Assembly (NCBI GenBank): GCA_946894095.1
Contig: OX335657.1
Location: 14,074,001-14,138,000, forward strand
Length of the DNA: 64,000 nt
Reading direction: 5' to 3'
Source of the DNA: Incurvaria masculella
Taxonomy: Eukaryota; Arthropoda; Insecta; Lepidoptera; Incurvariidae
Shown here: positions 11,987 to 23,022 of the stretch, piece by piece
Layout: each line of letters begins with the position of its first letter
Numbering within the stretch: the stretch's first letter is position 1
Position numbers and translations under genes: made by a program
Notes under the pieces: generated by a model
Seen by the model: the letters and a program-made list of their open reading frames with translations, nothing else
What the model was told of the DNA's origin: nothing
Database searches by the model: none

Positions 11987-12306
11987 CTCCCCATACAAAA
12001 GTAGTTTACTAATCATTTGGAAACCGCTATTCCAATTGAATTGATATTTAATATCTAATATCAGGTAACAAATATCTGTGTCTGCATGCGTTTGTTTTTT
12101 TGAAAAATCCAAACCGAATGTAATGAAAGCAAAAAGAAAATCTTCATACGAATTTGGTTTTCTCTGTAGTTTGACCCAGAATACATTTACTGAAAAAACA
12201 ATGACATGCAGACACAGATATTTGTAGCCTTATATTAGATACCAAATATCATGTAAGTTGGAACAGTGGTTTTCAAATTATTAGTAAACTACGTTTGTAT
12301 GGGAGG
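11987..12306. mobile_element. Foldback element with about 100-bp inverted arms
   Basis: The left arm (about 11987-12095) contains CCATACAAAAGTAGTTTACT, then AATATCTGTGTCTGCATGC. The right arm (about 12198-12306), reverse complemented, reads CCATACAAACGTAGTTTACT and then AATATCTGTGTCTGCATG. The arms are imperfect but co-linear throughout, with a spacer of roughly 100 bp. This fits a hairpin-type MITE or an inverted-duplicated repeat. No target duplication was made out. Confidence 0.65.
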
Positions 12307-13302
12307 CGAAATTTTCTGAAATTTTCCGACAATCGGGTTGGAGAAGGTAAAGGAAACTTAGATATTATTCCCTGTTACTTCTCGTAAGCAAAAATAAGTT
12401 CTATTTCATACCGACGTTGCCCCTTCTACACGACAAGACATAAAATACACATCAATAATACCCAAAGAATGATTGCGTGCGTTACTAATGTTATGTGGGT
12501 TTATTTAATTAATGGCTATTAATGTGATCCAAACATCAATTTGACACTGTCGCTCCGGTATGTGAACTCATAATATGGGTGTGCGGGGAATGTAGGCAGC
12601 AGTTAGGGTGACAAATTGAGGACACTATCTACTGGACCGAGTGTCCGTTTCGAATCATACCGCAGCCATAGTCACCGTTTCACTCGCCTACAGGTTGCTC
12701 CAAAGTAATTTATTACTTCGGTGTATTTTGAAAAATGATTCGAAATGAATGAATTTGATGGTGACGATGAAATTGAATTCGAATGCATTGAAAATTCATT
12801 GCGTTCACACGCGGTAACAGTGCAAACAAACACTAACTAAATTTCGAGAAATATAATCTATATTTAAACACTGAAAAACTGTTTATGTCTAATGCACATT
12901 ATGTGTACAGACACACTGTATAATACATTCTATCTTATTCTTTCGAAAGCTAAATACTTTAGATGCATGTCTTTTTCTCTTTTTAGTATTGCTTTTGCGT
13001 TTATCGAGTATCAAATCACAACGGTACTTAAGGAGTTTTCACTTTAAAAACCGCGTTTTAGGTTCTTGTTATAACCGGATGGACACAGTAATCACCGAAA
13101 CATGGTTGGTAAGCCGTTAAATACCCTGAGACAATTTATTCGATTCGTAGGAGCCAAAAATTACACTCAATTTGTTCACCAAAAAATTTTAAGATTTTCG
13201 GCATTTGTTTGATGCGACCGAACGTTGGAAGTTCGAACGTCAAAGATATTAAAATAAGTTCCAAAATGTATGCAATGGTTTCCCTATTTTTTATGTCCTT
13301 AA
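12307..13302. other. Gene-free stretch, nothing recognised
   Basis: AT-rich with interrupted frames; no repeat matched within the window. Confidence 0.4.
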
Positions 13303-13425
13303 AATCAAAAATCAAAATCAAATGATTTATTGCATATTTGCAGAGGTGTTACAGAACCCAAATGAGGTAAATAAAAGCGAGTGCCATCTACAAATTGCCT
13401 GGGTAGGCGTACAATAGCACGTGGT
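13303..13425 (-). mobile_element. LINE 3' end, minus strand
   Basis: An (AAAATC)n-type tail at 13303-13322 on this strand precedes a block with TTTATTGCATATTTGCAG, GGTGTTACAGAACC and GTGCCATCTACAAATTGCC. I associate this with a lepidopteran LINE 3' untranslated region read in reverse. Coding sequence absent. Confidence 0.5.
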
Positions 13426-13670
13426 ATTAAAAAAACACGCACGCACTTATGGTGATAAAAAAACACATATTCAGTTAAAATTAATTTCAGAAATTAAACT
13501 TCGAGAGAATGAGATGAATGCGGAGTATGTCTCTTGTCAGTGTTGTTTCAGTGGGCTGAAGAAGTTTTCGCTGAAATTAACTTTACATTAAAGATATGCA
13601 AACGTTCGCAATAAGCTTTATATATACTTCCGAAAGGATTCAAGAAATAACTTTTGAGTAAAAAAAATAT

Positions 13671-13979
13671 ATAAAAAAAACCGGCCAAGTGCGAGTCAGA
13701 CTCGCACACGAATGGTTCCGTACCACCATACAAGATTTATCACAAAGAATCATGTTTTTCGTATGGGAGCCCAATTGATTTATTATTATTTTTAAATTTT
13801 ACCTATTTGTTGTTATAGCGGCAAAATTAATACATACTCTGTGTACATTTTAGCTGCCTAACTATTGCTGTTCATGAGATACAGCCCTGTGACAGACGGA
13901 CGGACGCACGGATGGACGGACGGACAGCGGAGGATTAGTAATAGGGTTCCGTTGGCACCCGTACGGAACCTTAAAAAAA
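13671..13979 (+). mobile_element. (GGAC)n element, copy E2, full length
   Basis: CCGGCCAAGTGCGAGTCAGA, CCTATTTGTTGTTATAGCGG, GAGATACAGCCCTGTGACAG, a degenerate GGAC run (13898-13925) and GTACGGAACCTTAAAAAAAT mark the whole element in E1 order. Confidence 0.85.
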
Positions 13980-14625
13980 TTGATATTTTCTCCTTACCAC
14001 AAAATAAGGCTTGTATGCGTGCACGCAGGAACGACCTCTAGTAACGTACATTAATAATTAACATACGGAAGCGGTGGCCTACCGCTGTGCGCATCTGTTA
14101 CGCCCATACAAACATATGCACATCAATAAGTAGGATTAGCGTTGGAGTCCATATAATAAGAATCTCTAATTCGGTACACTCGTATTATCAACTAAACGAA
14201 ATGCCATTTTAAATTCGTTTTGTGTATTGTCGGTCCGAGTTCTCATCTAAATCAGCGTTTACGGAACTTGTAAGTTCCGTAAAAACGTCAAACCCATACA
14301 AACTCTTACTAATTATTCTGTGGTTTTACTTCTTCAAGCTGTCTAAAGTCAAACTCGGACTACCGATTTGTATGAAAACGCGGAGTCGGCGTAAACGGCA
14401 ACGTCGACGTATTGTAAGCGACGATGAGTAAGCTATCAAATCAAACTCGGACTCGCAAATGTTAGTTCGCTTAGCGCCCAATGCACGTAGTCTTAAATTT
14501 CTCCATACATTTGAAGACGCTAGTGGGCTAGTCGACTATATGCCCCCCCCCCCCCTAACTTGAAATTGGATTCGCCCTTGAAATTACGATTTCCCTGTGC
14601 GCGATGTCTTCAAATGTATGTACAA
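13980..14625. other. Gene-free; hairpin and poly-C run
   Basis: TTTACGGAACT (14258-14268) and AGTTCCGTAAA (14273-14283) form an 11-bp perfect stem with a four-base loop. Positions 14543-14555 are 13 consecutive C. No gene recognised. Confidence 0.45.
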
Positions 14626-14808
14626 ACGCGAGCTGCTCCATGGTTCGGAATCAATGTAAAACTGCAGGTCCCCTTTCCCTACTAGGTGGTAGGGTTTATG
14701 CCCGCCCGGATTGGTACCATCGCATTGGATAAAAAGATGGTCGAAGCGGCAATGAAAAATTGTCCGTGTTTTCCACCCAGTTCAATGTAGCCGCGCTCAT
14801 AAAGGGAA
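14626..14808 (+). mobile_element. SINE copy, plus, tRNA-type junction
   Basis: GCGAGCTGCTCCATGGTTCGG (first 20 bases are the diagnostic part of tRNA-headed copies), then ACTAGGTGGTAGGGTTTATG, GGATTGGTACCATCGCATTG, AAGCGGCAATGAAAAATTG and CAGTTCAATGTAGCC. Truncated at GCTCATAAAGGGAAG, losing the tail third. Confidence 0.75.
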
Positions 14809-15084
14809 GAAAAGTAAAGAAAAGTAAAGAGTCTGGTATAGTGGAATAGTGGAGCTTGTTCATGTTTGCACACAAGGCTGGTTTCTGTGTTTTGCGGCAG
14901 AACGTTGAGCAGGGTGCGCAGGCGCATCGCAGCGTTCGTGACAGCTCGCCCTCCCCTCCCCACCGAGCGCCGCCGGCCAACTCAGATCAGTTAAATGCGA
15001 TTAAATTATGTCTAACTTTATCCTGCTGATGGAAATGATGTTGAAATCTTTGTGTAAATAAAATATTTAAGCACTAGAATGTAA

Positions 15085-15453
15085 GAGAGGCGCGACACTT
15101 CGGCGATCGCTCTCCGAAGTTAAGCAACGCTGGGTCCGGTCTGGTCTTGGATGGGTGACCATTCGACCGTTGAGAAAGGCTGGCCGTGGTTCGGATTCCA
15201 CGTTAAACTGTAGGTCCCCTTCCTTACTTACTAGGTGGTAGGGTTAATCCCGCCCGGGTTGGTACCATCGCATTGGATGAACGATGGTCGAAGCGGCAAT
15301 GATAATTGTCCGTGTTTTCCATCCAGTTCAATGTAGCCGTGCAATATAAGGAAGGTCCTGGCATGGCACCTAGCTCCCATGTGGTGTGTTGGGCTAATAC
15401 CATGACAGAATGGTGTGGGATTAGCCATCCATGTCTAGTCAGATAAAAAAAAA
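15085..15453 (+). mobile_element. Full-length SINE with 5S-rRNA-derived head
   Basis: The best preserved 5S-headed copy. A 5S-like head (15089-15186) leads into GGCCGTGGTTCGGATTCCAC and then the shared body (ACTAGGTGGTAGGGTTAATC, GGGTTGGTACCATCGCATTG, TCCATCCAGTTCAATGTAGC, AGGAAGGTCCTGGCATGGCA, GTGGTGTGTTGGGCTAATAC, CCATCCATGTCTAGTCAG). It ends in a nine-base A run at 15445-15453. A 5S-derived head, unrelated body and A tail are the layout of SINE3-class elements: pol III transcripts from the internal promoter, mobilised by a LINE. Good preservation implies a recent insertion relative to the copy at 21919. Confidence 0.8.
15089..15186 (+). other. 5S rRNA-like segment with pol III control boxes
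   Basis: CCGAAGTTAAGCAACG (from about 15114) matches the box A region of animal 5S genes. GGTCCGGTCTGGTCTTGG is the intermediate element region and GGATGGGTGACC (15149-15160) the C box. The 5' part of 5S is replaced or diverged and the 3' terminal stem is lost, so this is a SINE head and not a functional 5S rRNA gene. It may still drive pol III transcription. Confidence 0.75.
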
Positions 15454-15499
15454 CCTTTTAAGGTGAAAATTAAATTCGAAAGTGGTTTACGCATACGTT

Positions 15500-15598
15500 T
15501 GTATAGGGAAGTCAAATAACATCCAGGAAACAATTCAGCCCGACATCAGTCCAAAGCAACATTGACCCGAGCGGAGCCGGGTACCCCAGTTAGTGGTA
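15500..15598 (+). repeat. Helitron-like repeat end fragment
   Basis: AACATTGACCCGAGCGGAGC followed by CGGGTACCCCAGTTAGT matches the 3' end of 22477-22712. The GAGCGGAGCCGGG palindromic segment and AGTTAGT terminus resemble Helitron 3' ends (hairpin before CTRRT-like), but the match is loose. Confidence 0.45.
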
Positions 15599-15960
15599 AA
15601 TAAATCATATACAAAAGCGTTGCATATTTGCTTCAATGCACGATTGCAATGAATCATCCAGACTTCTCTATACCTATTCACAAGATAATTACGAGCAGCA
15701 TTCCACGTTTTGGTATCCTGTAAGTTTGGATATCATGGACCAGTAAAAGCGAGTGTACGTAAGCGCACGATATAATTATGCCCATACAGAGTACGGTATC
15801 GCGCTATCGCACTACCTTTCACACGATAAACCCGGGGCGTTAACACATTACATTGTTACTAAGCGCAACCTTTTAAGGACCATGGCGTTTCAAGTATAGT
15901 CCGACCACTCTGCGGTGACATCGGCTTTTATTATGCAACTGGACATTGATGTATAATGAC
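15599..15960. other. Gene-free stretch, nothing recognised
   Basis: No feature beyond scattered CpG words around 15745-15840. Confidence 0.35.
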
Positions 15961-16074
15961 ATTCGAACTGTCATGACATAAGCTTAACATACCGCACTTT
16001 CGAAGGAATTCGGTGCTATGCCAGGATCTTCCCTTTATGAAAACGACGACAATGAACTGGAAGTAAAAACACGG
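15961..16074 (-). mobile_element. SINE tail-half fragment, minus
   Basis: AACTGTCATGACATAAGC, GAAGGAATTCGGTGCTATGC, CAGGATCTTCCCTTTATGA and AATGAACTGGAAG are the tail-half markers in minus orientation. Confidence 0.65.
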
Positions 16075-16428
16075 GCAAAACAACGTCACACTATTTGTCT
16101 GTTTTCATTTAATTTGAAGTTCAACTTTTTAAAGCATTTAAATAAAAAATAAAAAATACACTACTTTTTTAATTTTAATTTTAAGTTGGTCTGTGCTGTT
16201 GGCCGTTGAAGATTTATTTATTTAAAGCGAATGCCTGGATGTTAATACAGGTCAAGCTTACCATAAAAATAAATTATTTTTGGAATTGAACCAATCTGTA
16301 AAATTTAAACACCGTAGGATAAGAGAAAGTGGGTCAAATTAAGCAAGATTCCAGAATTCCAAGTGAAGTTAAAAAAAGCTTTTAAAACCATGAGTGATTG
16401 GACACAAGTGGGCAAAGTTACAGTTTCA
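16075..16428. other. AT-rich filler
   Basis: Simple T/A-rich sequence around 16145-16190; no gene. Confidence 0.35.
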
Positions 16429-16762
16429 GGCTGAGATAAATTCACTGAAACTAAAGCTAACGCAAAGTAGTACTTTGTGACGTCAATTGGCATAGCTTTG
16501 AGATTTCGTCCATACAAAATGTGTCAAAGTGACGTCACAAAGTACTACTTTCCGTTAGTCTAAGGCTGAGATAAATAGTCGTCACCGAAACGAATGCTAA
16601 CGCAAAGTAGTACTTTGTGACGTCACTTTGACACGTTTTGTATGGACGAAATCTCAAAGTAATGCCAATTGACGTCACAAAGTACTACTTTTCATTAGTC
16701 TTAATTTCTCTTACGACTATTTATCTCAACCTTAGTTTTTGTTACGACTATTTATCTCAGCC
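16429..16762. mobile_element. Nested pair of hairpin MITEs carrying TGACGTCA
   Basis: Outer element: GGCTGAGATAAAT at 16429 to ATTTATCTCAGCC ending 16762. A second complete copy lies inside it (16564-16732, GGCTGAGATAAATAGTCGT to ACTATTTATCTCAACC). The outer copy's unique middle (TTTGAGATTTCGTCCATAC) is inverted relative to the inner copy's, so the two face opposite ways. The inner copy interrupts the outer one's right terminal repeat just after GTTAGTCTA. Each copy carries two TGACGTCA sites, four in all. TSDs here look like TAA/TTA; the clean copy at 61981 shows TGA on both sides. That fits a 3-bp TNA target as in PIF/Harbinger elements. Confidence 0.75.
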
Positions 16763-19700
16763 TCAAAGTGTAATGGATATTTTCAAAGTTGTCAAACTAT
16801 ACGGAGTTAGTTGTCCTGCGAGTGGCGAGGTACGTCCAGCTCGCCCACACGTATGTGCTCGGCTACACCGCTACACGCTGAAGCTGTGACGGACTACACA
16901 CGCGCGCTTCCGCCAAGGCACAGCGCCGGCTATGGAGGCGCAAAGGACAATTACCAAAATAAAACCGGAGGCAAAGAAGTAATGGGAAATTGTGATCGTG
17001 GTGTTTATTTGAAATTAATAAAAGACATTTTTGTGGTAGGTTTGTAAGAAGCGGATTATCAAGAGCAAATAATTGGTTGCATTTTGACTTCCAATGGTGT
17101 ACAACAATTGTTGACAAGATAACGCACATCACCAGCTATGATTTGATGTGACTATAACTTTTATTTTGAAATTATGGCTTGGAAATCACCGTTTCATTTA
17201 TTAAGACGTATTTAAAAAATCTATATCTACAGTTTCCTGTTAGTTAACATTATTGATAAACATTGGTCTAATTATGTAAAACAGAACTGCGTTTATTTAT
17301 TGTATTATTAATGGACGGTCCGTTATTTAAGATTTCATTAATTTCAACTTTTCGCAACCAAACCAATTTATGTCACAAACATAGCTCCGCGGATTTGATT
17401 ACTGGATTACTTTCCTGGATTATAGATTTTGTCCGTCCACATGAATGAAGAAAAAACTTAGATCTAAATGTCAATGGCAAAAATTGTTTTTGGGGAAACA
17501 GTTAAACACAATGAACAAATATCATAAAAGAAACAATTAAACAAAACTTCTAAATCATACTCAATTCGGTCGCAGTTGAGAGTTAAATGAAACTACATAA
17601 ATCGAACGCGATTTTGCAAATGGTCTTTTCTAGTGCTTTCGGCTTTTCTACTGCTTTCTCTGCTCCGCCGCCGCCTCCGAGGACAGAAGGTAAGACGTAG
17701 TAGTTGTACAGCGACCATTCATCACACTTGCCAGATCGTAATCGCTCCCCTCTATCTGGACCAGATCTCACTCTATGCTCCTCTGCAGCAGAGTATCAGG
17801 AGTCCCCATTGGTGGAGTCACGTCATACGATTGTCGTGAGTTTTTACTGCACATCTTCTTATAAGTTGGTGTGTTATGACAGTGAGTGTGGCATTAACAC
17901 AAAAGTATAAGTATTTATTAAAATATTCTCATACCATATATTTAGTTCATTGGTCCACATCAGCACTGAAATTTGTGGTTTTCTTCTATTTCCATGGAAT
18001 CCCCTCATCATGTTCTGACTTGGTGACAATGGGACTACCTCGAGAGTAAACCTTTTCTAACAATACAATAATTTTCAAAATCGGTCCACAATTGACCGTA
18101 AAAACGAGAAGTCGAACACAGAACCTCCACTTTTGTCAGGTCGGTTAAAAGTTGACCTAAATATCAAAATCGCTTTAGAAACAGCTACAAGCGCGGTTTT
18201 CTAGACGATGGGTTCCTGATTACTGAATGCCAGGAATAGACCTGCTGAGCTCTCGAATTCCAGCAAACAAAAAATACCGCCGATGTGCGGTTGTTCAAGC
18301 CGTTAGCTCCCAGTCAAGAAGGCTTACCCGGCGCTTAGTTATACGTGGTTACACTGATATTATATTAATATTGTGTGCATTATTTTAATAGGGCAGATCT
18401 GTAGGTAGAAGCCGGTAGTAATAATATGTTCCTTAATACTATAGTTCAATGTTTGATGGGTTATACGTAACCGTTTGGAAGGTTCACTATCTTAATCGAC
18501 CCGGATCGATCCGACCCGAATTCGAGACATGATATATGAGGTCAATGCCAACGCAAACACTACATTTAGAAGCCATTTTACTGTATTATTAGTAGAATAA
18601 TTTTTTTTATAATTAATTCATAAAATCTATGTAAAAGGACACTATCTGGGTTACACTAAAAGGCCTTCTACACGGTATACCCTCACCACTGACCAACCGC
18701 CCACAGAGGTCACATTGGTTGATTTGGCGCAAAAATGTACCTCATAGAATTCGGTTAGTCCGGATCAAGGTGACCTTGGCCGGCGGTCGGTCGATGGTCA
18801 GACCCGACCGTGTATTTGCGGTTTTAGGCGAGTAGGCGTACGGCGGTGGTGAGGGGTAGGCTGGCCATGAGCGAGCGTCCTGGATGGCGAGAAGGACATT
18901 TGGGCTGGTTAGAGCAACATTCTTGGCAAGATCGCGTCGATAGGCGTTGCCATCTCCATTGCTTAAGAATCTTATAAATTATCATAGTGTCCTCGCTTCC
19001 AGGTTAACATACATCTTATAATCCCTATATACACAATAGAGAACGCACATAGTTTAATTCCTAATCATCAAATAATCCTAAATAAAAAATGAACCATGAA
19101 ATTAACTAAGTATTTTTAATTATATGTCCTAGAGTGTTTTTGTTAAATTCAATTTACTCGCAATAGCAATGCAATTCACCGCACCACGGCGTTGAACGGG
19201 AACATGCGAGCAGGCGGACACGTCGTCGGCGCCTGTCTGCTCTAAGGCTTTGCTCACACGGGCTTCATTTTAACATGTGATATCATATATAGCGAAGATT
19301 TTTTTCGCAGTTAATCGCATGGCGAGTGGCAACATATTGCTCCATACTGCACTTGTGAGTTTGAATAATGCCCGAATGTTAAAAGTTGTGTACGTCCAAG
19401 TAGATGGCGCTACGATCGTTGATCTATTCCTCCTATAAATTCACAAAAAAAAGGAAGTTGCAAGCTATAACTGTATTGGCGAGCACACTAAGCCGTTATG
19501 TATTTAATGTCATAAAATATCGTATATAAAAAGGCTAGTATTTGTGAGATAGTTAAAAAGCATATCGCAAAAAGTTGCTAATTGACCGAGCGAAGCTTTT
19601 ATTACCGATTCCGTTTTTAGAAATATTGAGAATTTCTAAAAATAGGTAAGACATTTTACACATTTACTTAAATAGCTTTAGGTACTTAACGCAGTGAGAA

Positions 19701-21338
19701 AAATACGAGAAACATAATAGGATTTATTTAAGGTGCGCGATGCAAAGACTGACTTGCGAGGTCTACAGAAGCATAAGTCCGCGAAAAGATAACTCCAATT
19801 TCGAGTGTTAGATAACTAAAATAACGCTTACGCTCGATAGTGAAGTTATCTATTAGCGTACTCGATTTATTAGATTTGCTCGCCAATGAGGTTATAGTTT
19901 GTAACTTCATATTTTTAAAGAGTAATAGCTATATAAGACCGTGCCGTCGTCTAGATATTTTAACGGAAACCAGCATGTGTAAATGCGGCTTTACGCACGG
20001 CGGCGCGCGTCGCTGGCCGGCGCGTGCGCATGTCAGACCTAAATCCGCGATGAAAGCTGAGATAGACCGCTGAAGTGTTCAGTACACGCAGCGTAGAGAA
20101 CATTAAGAACATTAACAGTGTTGCATAGGTGTGATAGCTGTGCAACATAGCGTAGCTATATTATTACATAGCAAAGTGAACTCAACACAACTTGACCAAG
20201 GACTCGTAACTATACGATTCATGATGTAAAAGGAGAATGCCCATTGCCCCATACATTTTGGGCCCCTCAAAATGTTAGCGTCTATCTTCCAAACCAGTGT
20301 TATAATTAAGAAAATAATATAACTTTTAGAGTTATGGATTTTGAAGACTAAATTCATTGCCATTTTAATGTTATTGACAAAATGCGGTTTTGAGGCTATG
20401 AATGTTTTAGAGACACCAGAGAGCTCAGCGTAGAGCGAAATGCTCCAGTCCAAACGCTCTAAAAAAAAAAAAAAACCATTTTTTCTCCCTTGCCGGACGG
20501 AACGGCATGGTGCAGGCTACCCGAACACGTCTTGTGTCAACAGAAGTATTATGCGATGTTCTATCCTTGTCTTATTTATATTTTTAGTGGGAAAAGAAGT
20601 AATTGTAAATGATTACTTTTAATTATTTAACGAGTGACCGGACTTGAAAATTAGGGATTCAGATAGTTAAAATATGTTTAAATGATAAATATAAATTATC
20701 GCAAATGTGTCAATAAAAGTCAGGAATGATTTTTAAAGGGTCTGGATTTAGGCATTCTCCTTTTCGTGCAGGTAAAACAAAATTTGAAATTGTTAGTTAG
20801 GTAAAAAAAATAGGTTTAAAATAAAATTTTGATAAAAATCAGGTGAAATGGAAATGAAATAAATTAGTTTCCGTTTTTTTTAAATATATTCACATCACTA
20901 ATATTAAAAGCTTTCTGGCGCAGCACGAAAATTGTCTAGTCTGTAAAACAAAAAAATATCGGCAGAGGTCGTTGGTGCATCAATAATGCTGATTCATTAA
21001 TTTTTTTTCTTCATATAATTTTCGGTACATAGTCTGTAGATGTCTACATACAGTATGGATCCAATTCCGTGATAACAACTTACTACAATATCGAAATTTA
21101 ATTGTATTAATGTTTCCTAACATTTATTTATATTTTTACGGGATTCGAGTGAGCAAGAAACTCAAACAATAAAGCATATGTGGAATAATTAAGTATTATC
21201 TTCGGTATAATGTCGGTGTTTCCGCTATTACCACATCGCACTCTCTCCTTCCAAGGAGCCATCGTTAAAGGGATATATGCCAGCTCTCTATCCATAGACT
21301 GGAGCTCCTAGTTTAACAAGTGTAGATATTTAAACATT
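16763..21338. other. Longest feature-poor stretch
   Basis: About 4.6 kb without a recognised gene or repeat copy. Positions 16805-16930 are CpG-rich (GCCCACACGTATGTGC, CGCTACACGCTGAAGC). Positions 17615-17692 are pyrimidine-rich on the + strand, followed by AGAAGGTAAGACG, a good splice-donor-like word, but no open exon chain could be built. Positions 18780-18900 and 19990-20040 are further short GC-rich patches. The rest is AT-rich. Because no TE was recognised here, this is where a conserved non-coding element or unrecognised exon is most plausible. Confidence 0.35.
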
Positions 21339-21842
21339 TTAAGGTGGGCCTTCCTGCGCAACTCCCCATACAAACGTGGAAAGAAGATCATATCAGTATT
21401 TTTTGTCAGAGATCCAAAATTTTGCTCAAAATAGCTTTATTTGATCGAATCTGATGACTGTTGGAATTGTAAAATTATGTTTGGTTTCTAAGTTGCAAGG
21501 TCCGAAAGTTCGAATTTTTCGCGCGTTTTATACAATAATTTTGGAGATGGATTACTCAATGATAAAATAAAAACATCTTGAAAAGATTAGTCATCGGACA
21601 TTGTTTCATGAAGATTTATAATCAACTTGTTTTTTGTTAGATTTTTTACTACAGCGGCCGTGGTTTACTTTTAGCTATAAGTCGTATTGTAATAAAAATT
21701 TTCGTAAATCTTACCAATGTTGCATACTCCTCATCACGGAGCCTGTCTTTTTATTTGAAATCGAGAAGGTCCCAGAGCGCAATAGCACGGTTTTGTACCA
21801 TGTCCTTGAATGAGTTAGTCCCACCGGGAAGGGCCACCTTAA
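21339..21842 (-). mobile_element. TTAA-flanked MITE, copy 1 (inverted)
   Basis: Bounded by TTAA at 21339-21342 and 21839-21842. Ends are GGTGGGCCTTCC on the left and GGGAAGGGCCACC on the right. Internally it matches 48703-49244 in reverse: GTCAGAGATCCAAAATTTTG, TTTATTTGATCGAA, AAGGTCCGAAAGTTCGAATT, CGCGCGTTTTATACAATAAT, GGTCCCAGAGCGCAATAGCA. A TTAA target duplication is characteristic of the piggyBac superfamily. No transposase remains. Confidence 0.75.
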
Positions 21843-21918
21843 ATCAAATAACAGATTAATTAAAAATACTAGCTATGGCACATATTTTTTAGCATAATTC
21901 TATTATGGTATCCCAGTG

Positions 21919-22160
21919 GAGCGACACTTCGGTAAAATAATAAGTAATAGTGTTTCGGTATTTGATCATCGAGATTAAACAACCTTGGGCGCGGTATAGT
22001 TCTGTATAAGGGACCATTTCATCAGTAAGGTTGGTCAGGGTTGGGTTACCACGTAAAACTGTAGGTTTTCTTTCTTACTCAATAAGTGTTAGGCTTCAGA
22101 CCTCCCGGGTTATTACAATCGTATTGACTGTATGATGGTCGAAACGGTAATGAAAAGCCA
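21919..22160 (+). mobile_element. Old SINE copy with decayed 5S head
   Basis: GAGCGACACTTCGG opens as in the 15085 copy. About 30 extra bases follow, then GATCATCGAGATTAAAC, CTTGGGCGCGGTATAGTTC and AAGGGACCATT, which align with the 5S box A to box C region. GGTTACCACGTAAAACTGTA and the body follow, ending early at AAACGGTAATGAAAAGCC. Many substitutions show it is much older than the 15085 copy, so the 5S head is a long-standing part of this family. Confidence 0.65.
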
Positions 22161-22476
22161 GCCAGTTTGACTGAGTAGTTTTTTGAATACTTTATTTCCT
22201 GAATTTCTATGATATTTAATGAAGGGGTGGAATGGATAATGATCTGCTTATTTTTGTTAAGATGATGTAAGTAAAAGTAAGCCTTATACATTGTAAAAAC
22301 GTCTAGTGATTTTTTAACACATTTGGGCCCATAACTGTTTGATTGATCTGCAGATTTTATTAAATTTGTATGAAAGGACCCCACATTATTTTTCCTTAAT
22401 AACCTTATACTTACCAAATAGATTTGATTATTTTGTCATCATTGCATACTGAATAACTATTTTATTGGTTTATCCA
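22161..22476. other. AT-rich filler
   Basis: A 112-codon minus-strand frame (22417-22079) overlaps the SINE and has AT-driven composition; I do not regard it as a gene. Confidence 0.4.
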
Positions 22477-22712
22477 TAATTATAATATTATAAATGCGAA
22501 AGTAACGCTGTCTGTTGCATTTTTACTCCTACATCGATGAACCAATTTAGATGAAATTTAGCATAGAGAGGGTAGAGAGAGAATTGGACATAGGTACATT
22601 TTGTGGCGAAAATTAAATCATATATCATATCATTTAACATACAATGTTAGGTCCATTCCGACATCAGTCCGAAACGACATTGACACGAGCGGAGCCGGGC
22701 ACCTCAGTTAGT
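22477..22712 (+). repeat. Helitron-like non-autonomous repeat
   Basis: Opens TATAATATTATAAATGCGAA AG. It contains a block of the type CTACATCGATGAACCAATTT and AGATGAAATTTAGCATAGAG, known from many lepidopteran repeats. It closes with CGACATTGACACGAGCGGAG CCGGGCACCTCAGTTAGT. The GC-rich palindromic segment just before an AGTTAGT end is Helitron-like. Partial relatives lie at 7205-7330 and 15500-15598. Confidence 0.5.
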
Positions 22713-22779
22713 ACTAAATAGGCTAATATAATCGGAATCATGCAGCGGTACGAAATCGACAATGGTGCAAGCCAGCGAG

Positions 22780-22935
22780 ATGGCCTATAAATAGGGCTCG
22801 GTAGCGCACCATAACGGCGGCGTTGGCGTGTGAAGGCCGCGCGATAGATAGCGCGAACTGTCCCCGCGGGACATGCGCACACCACAGCACTCTTGCGCAA
22901 TCACCTCCATACCGCACCCGGCGAGGGGAGCAGGC
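22780..22935 (+). promoter_or_regulatory. TATA box plus CpG-rich block, candidate promoter
   Basis: TATAAATA at 22786-22793 is a textbook TATA box. CpG-dense sequence (GCGCACCATAACGGCGGCG and beyond) begins about 20 bases downstream and continues to about 22930. The spacing suits a pol II core promoter firing rightward. No exon could be recognised downstream, where a SINE begins at 23023. It could belong to a retroelement or be chance. Confidence 0.3.
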
Positions 22936-23022
22936 GACAAATCAAATCAAAGTTATTTTATTTATCGAAAAACTTAGCCTCATAATTCATCTTAATTTTT
23001 TACAATCTTTTAAATCGCTAGG

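Noticed and set aside
15089..15186. A genuine 5S rRNA gene
   Set aside because: The 5' part and terminal stem are not 5S-like, and the sequence runs directly into the SINE body.
17615..17705. Small exon with a branch/acceptor-like tract and donor AAGGTAAGAC
   Set aside because: Only one short open piece with no coding partner upstream or downstream; splice words alone are not enough.
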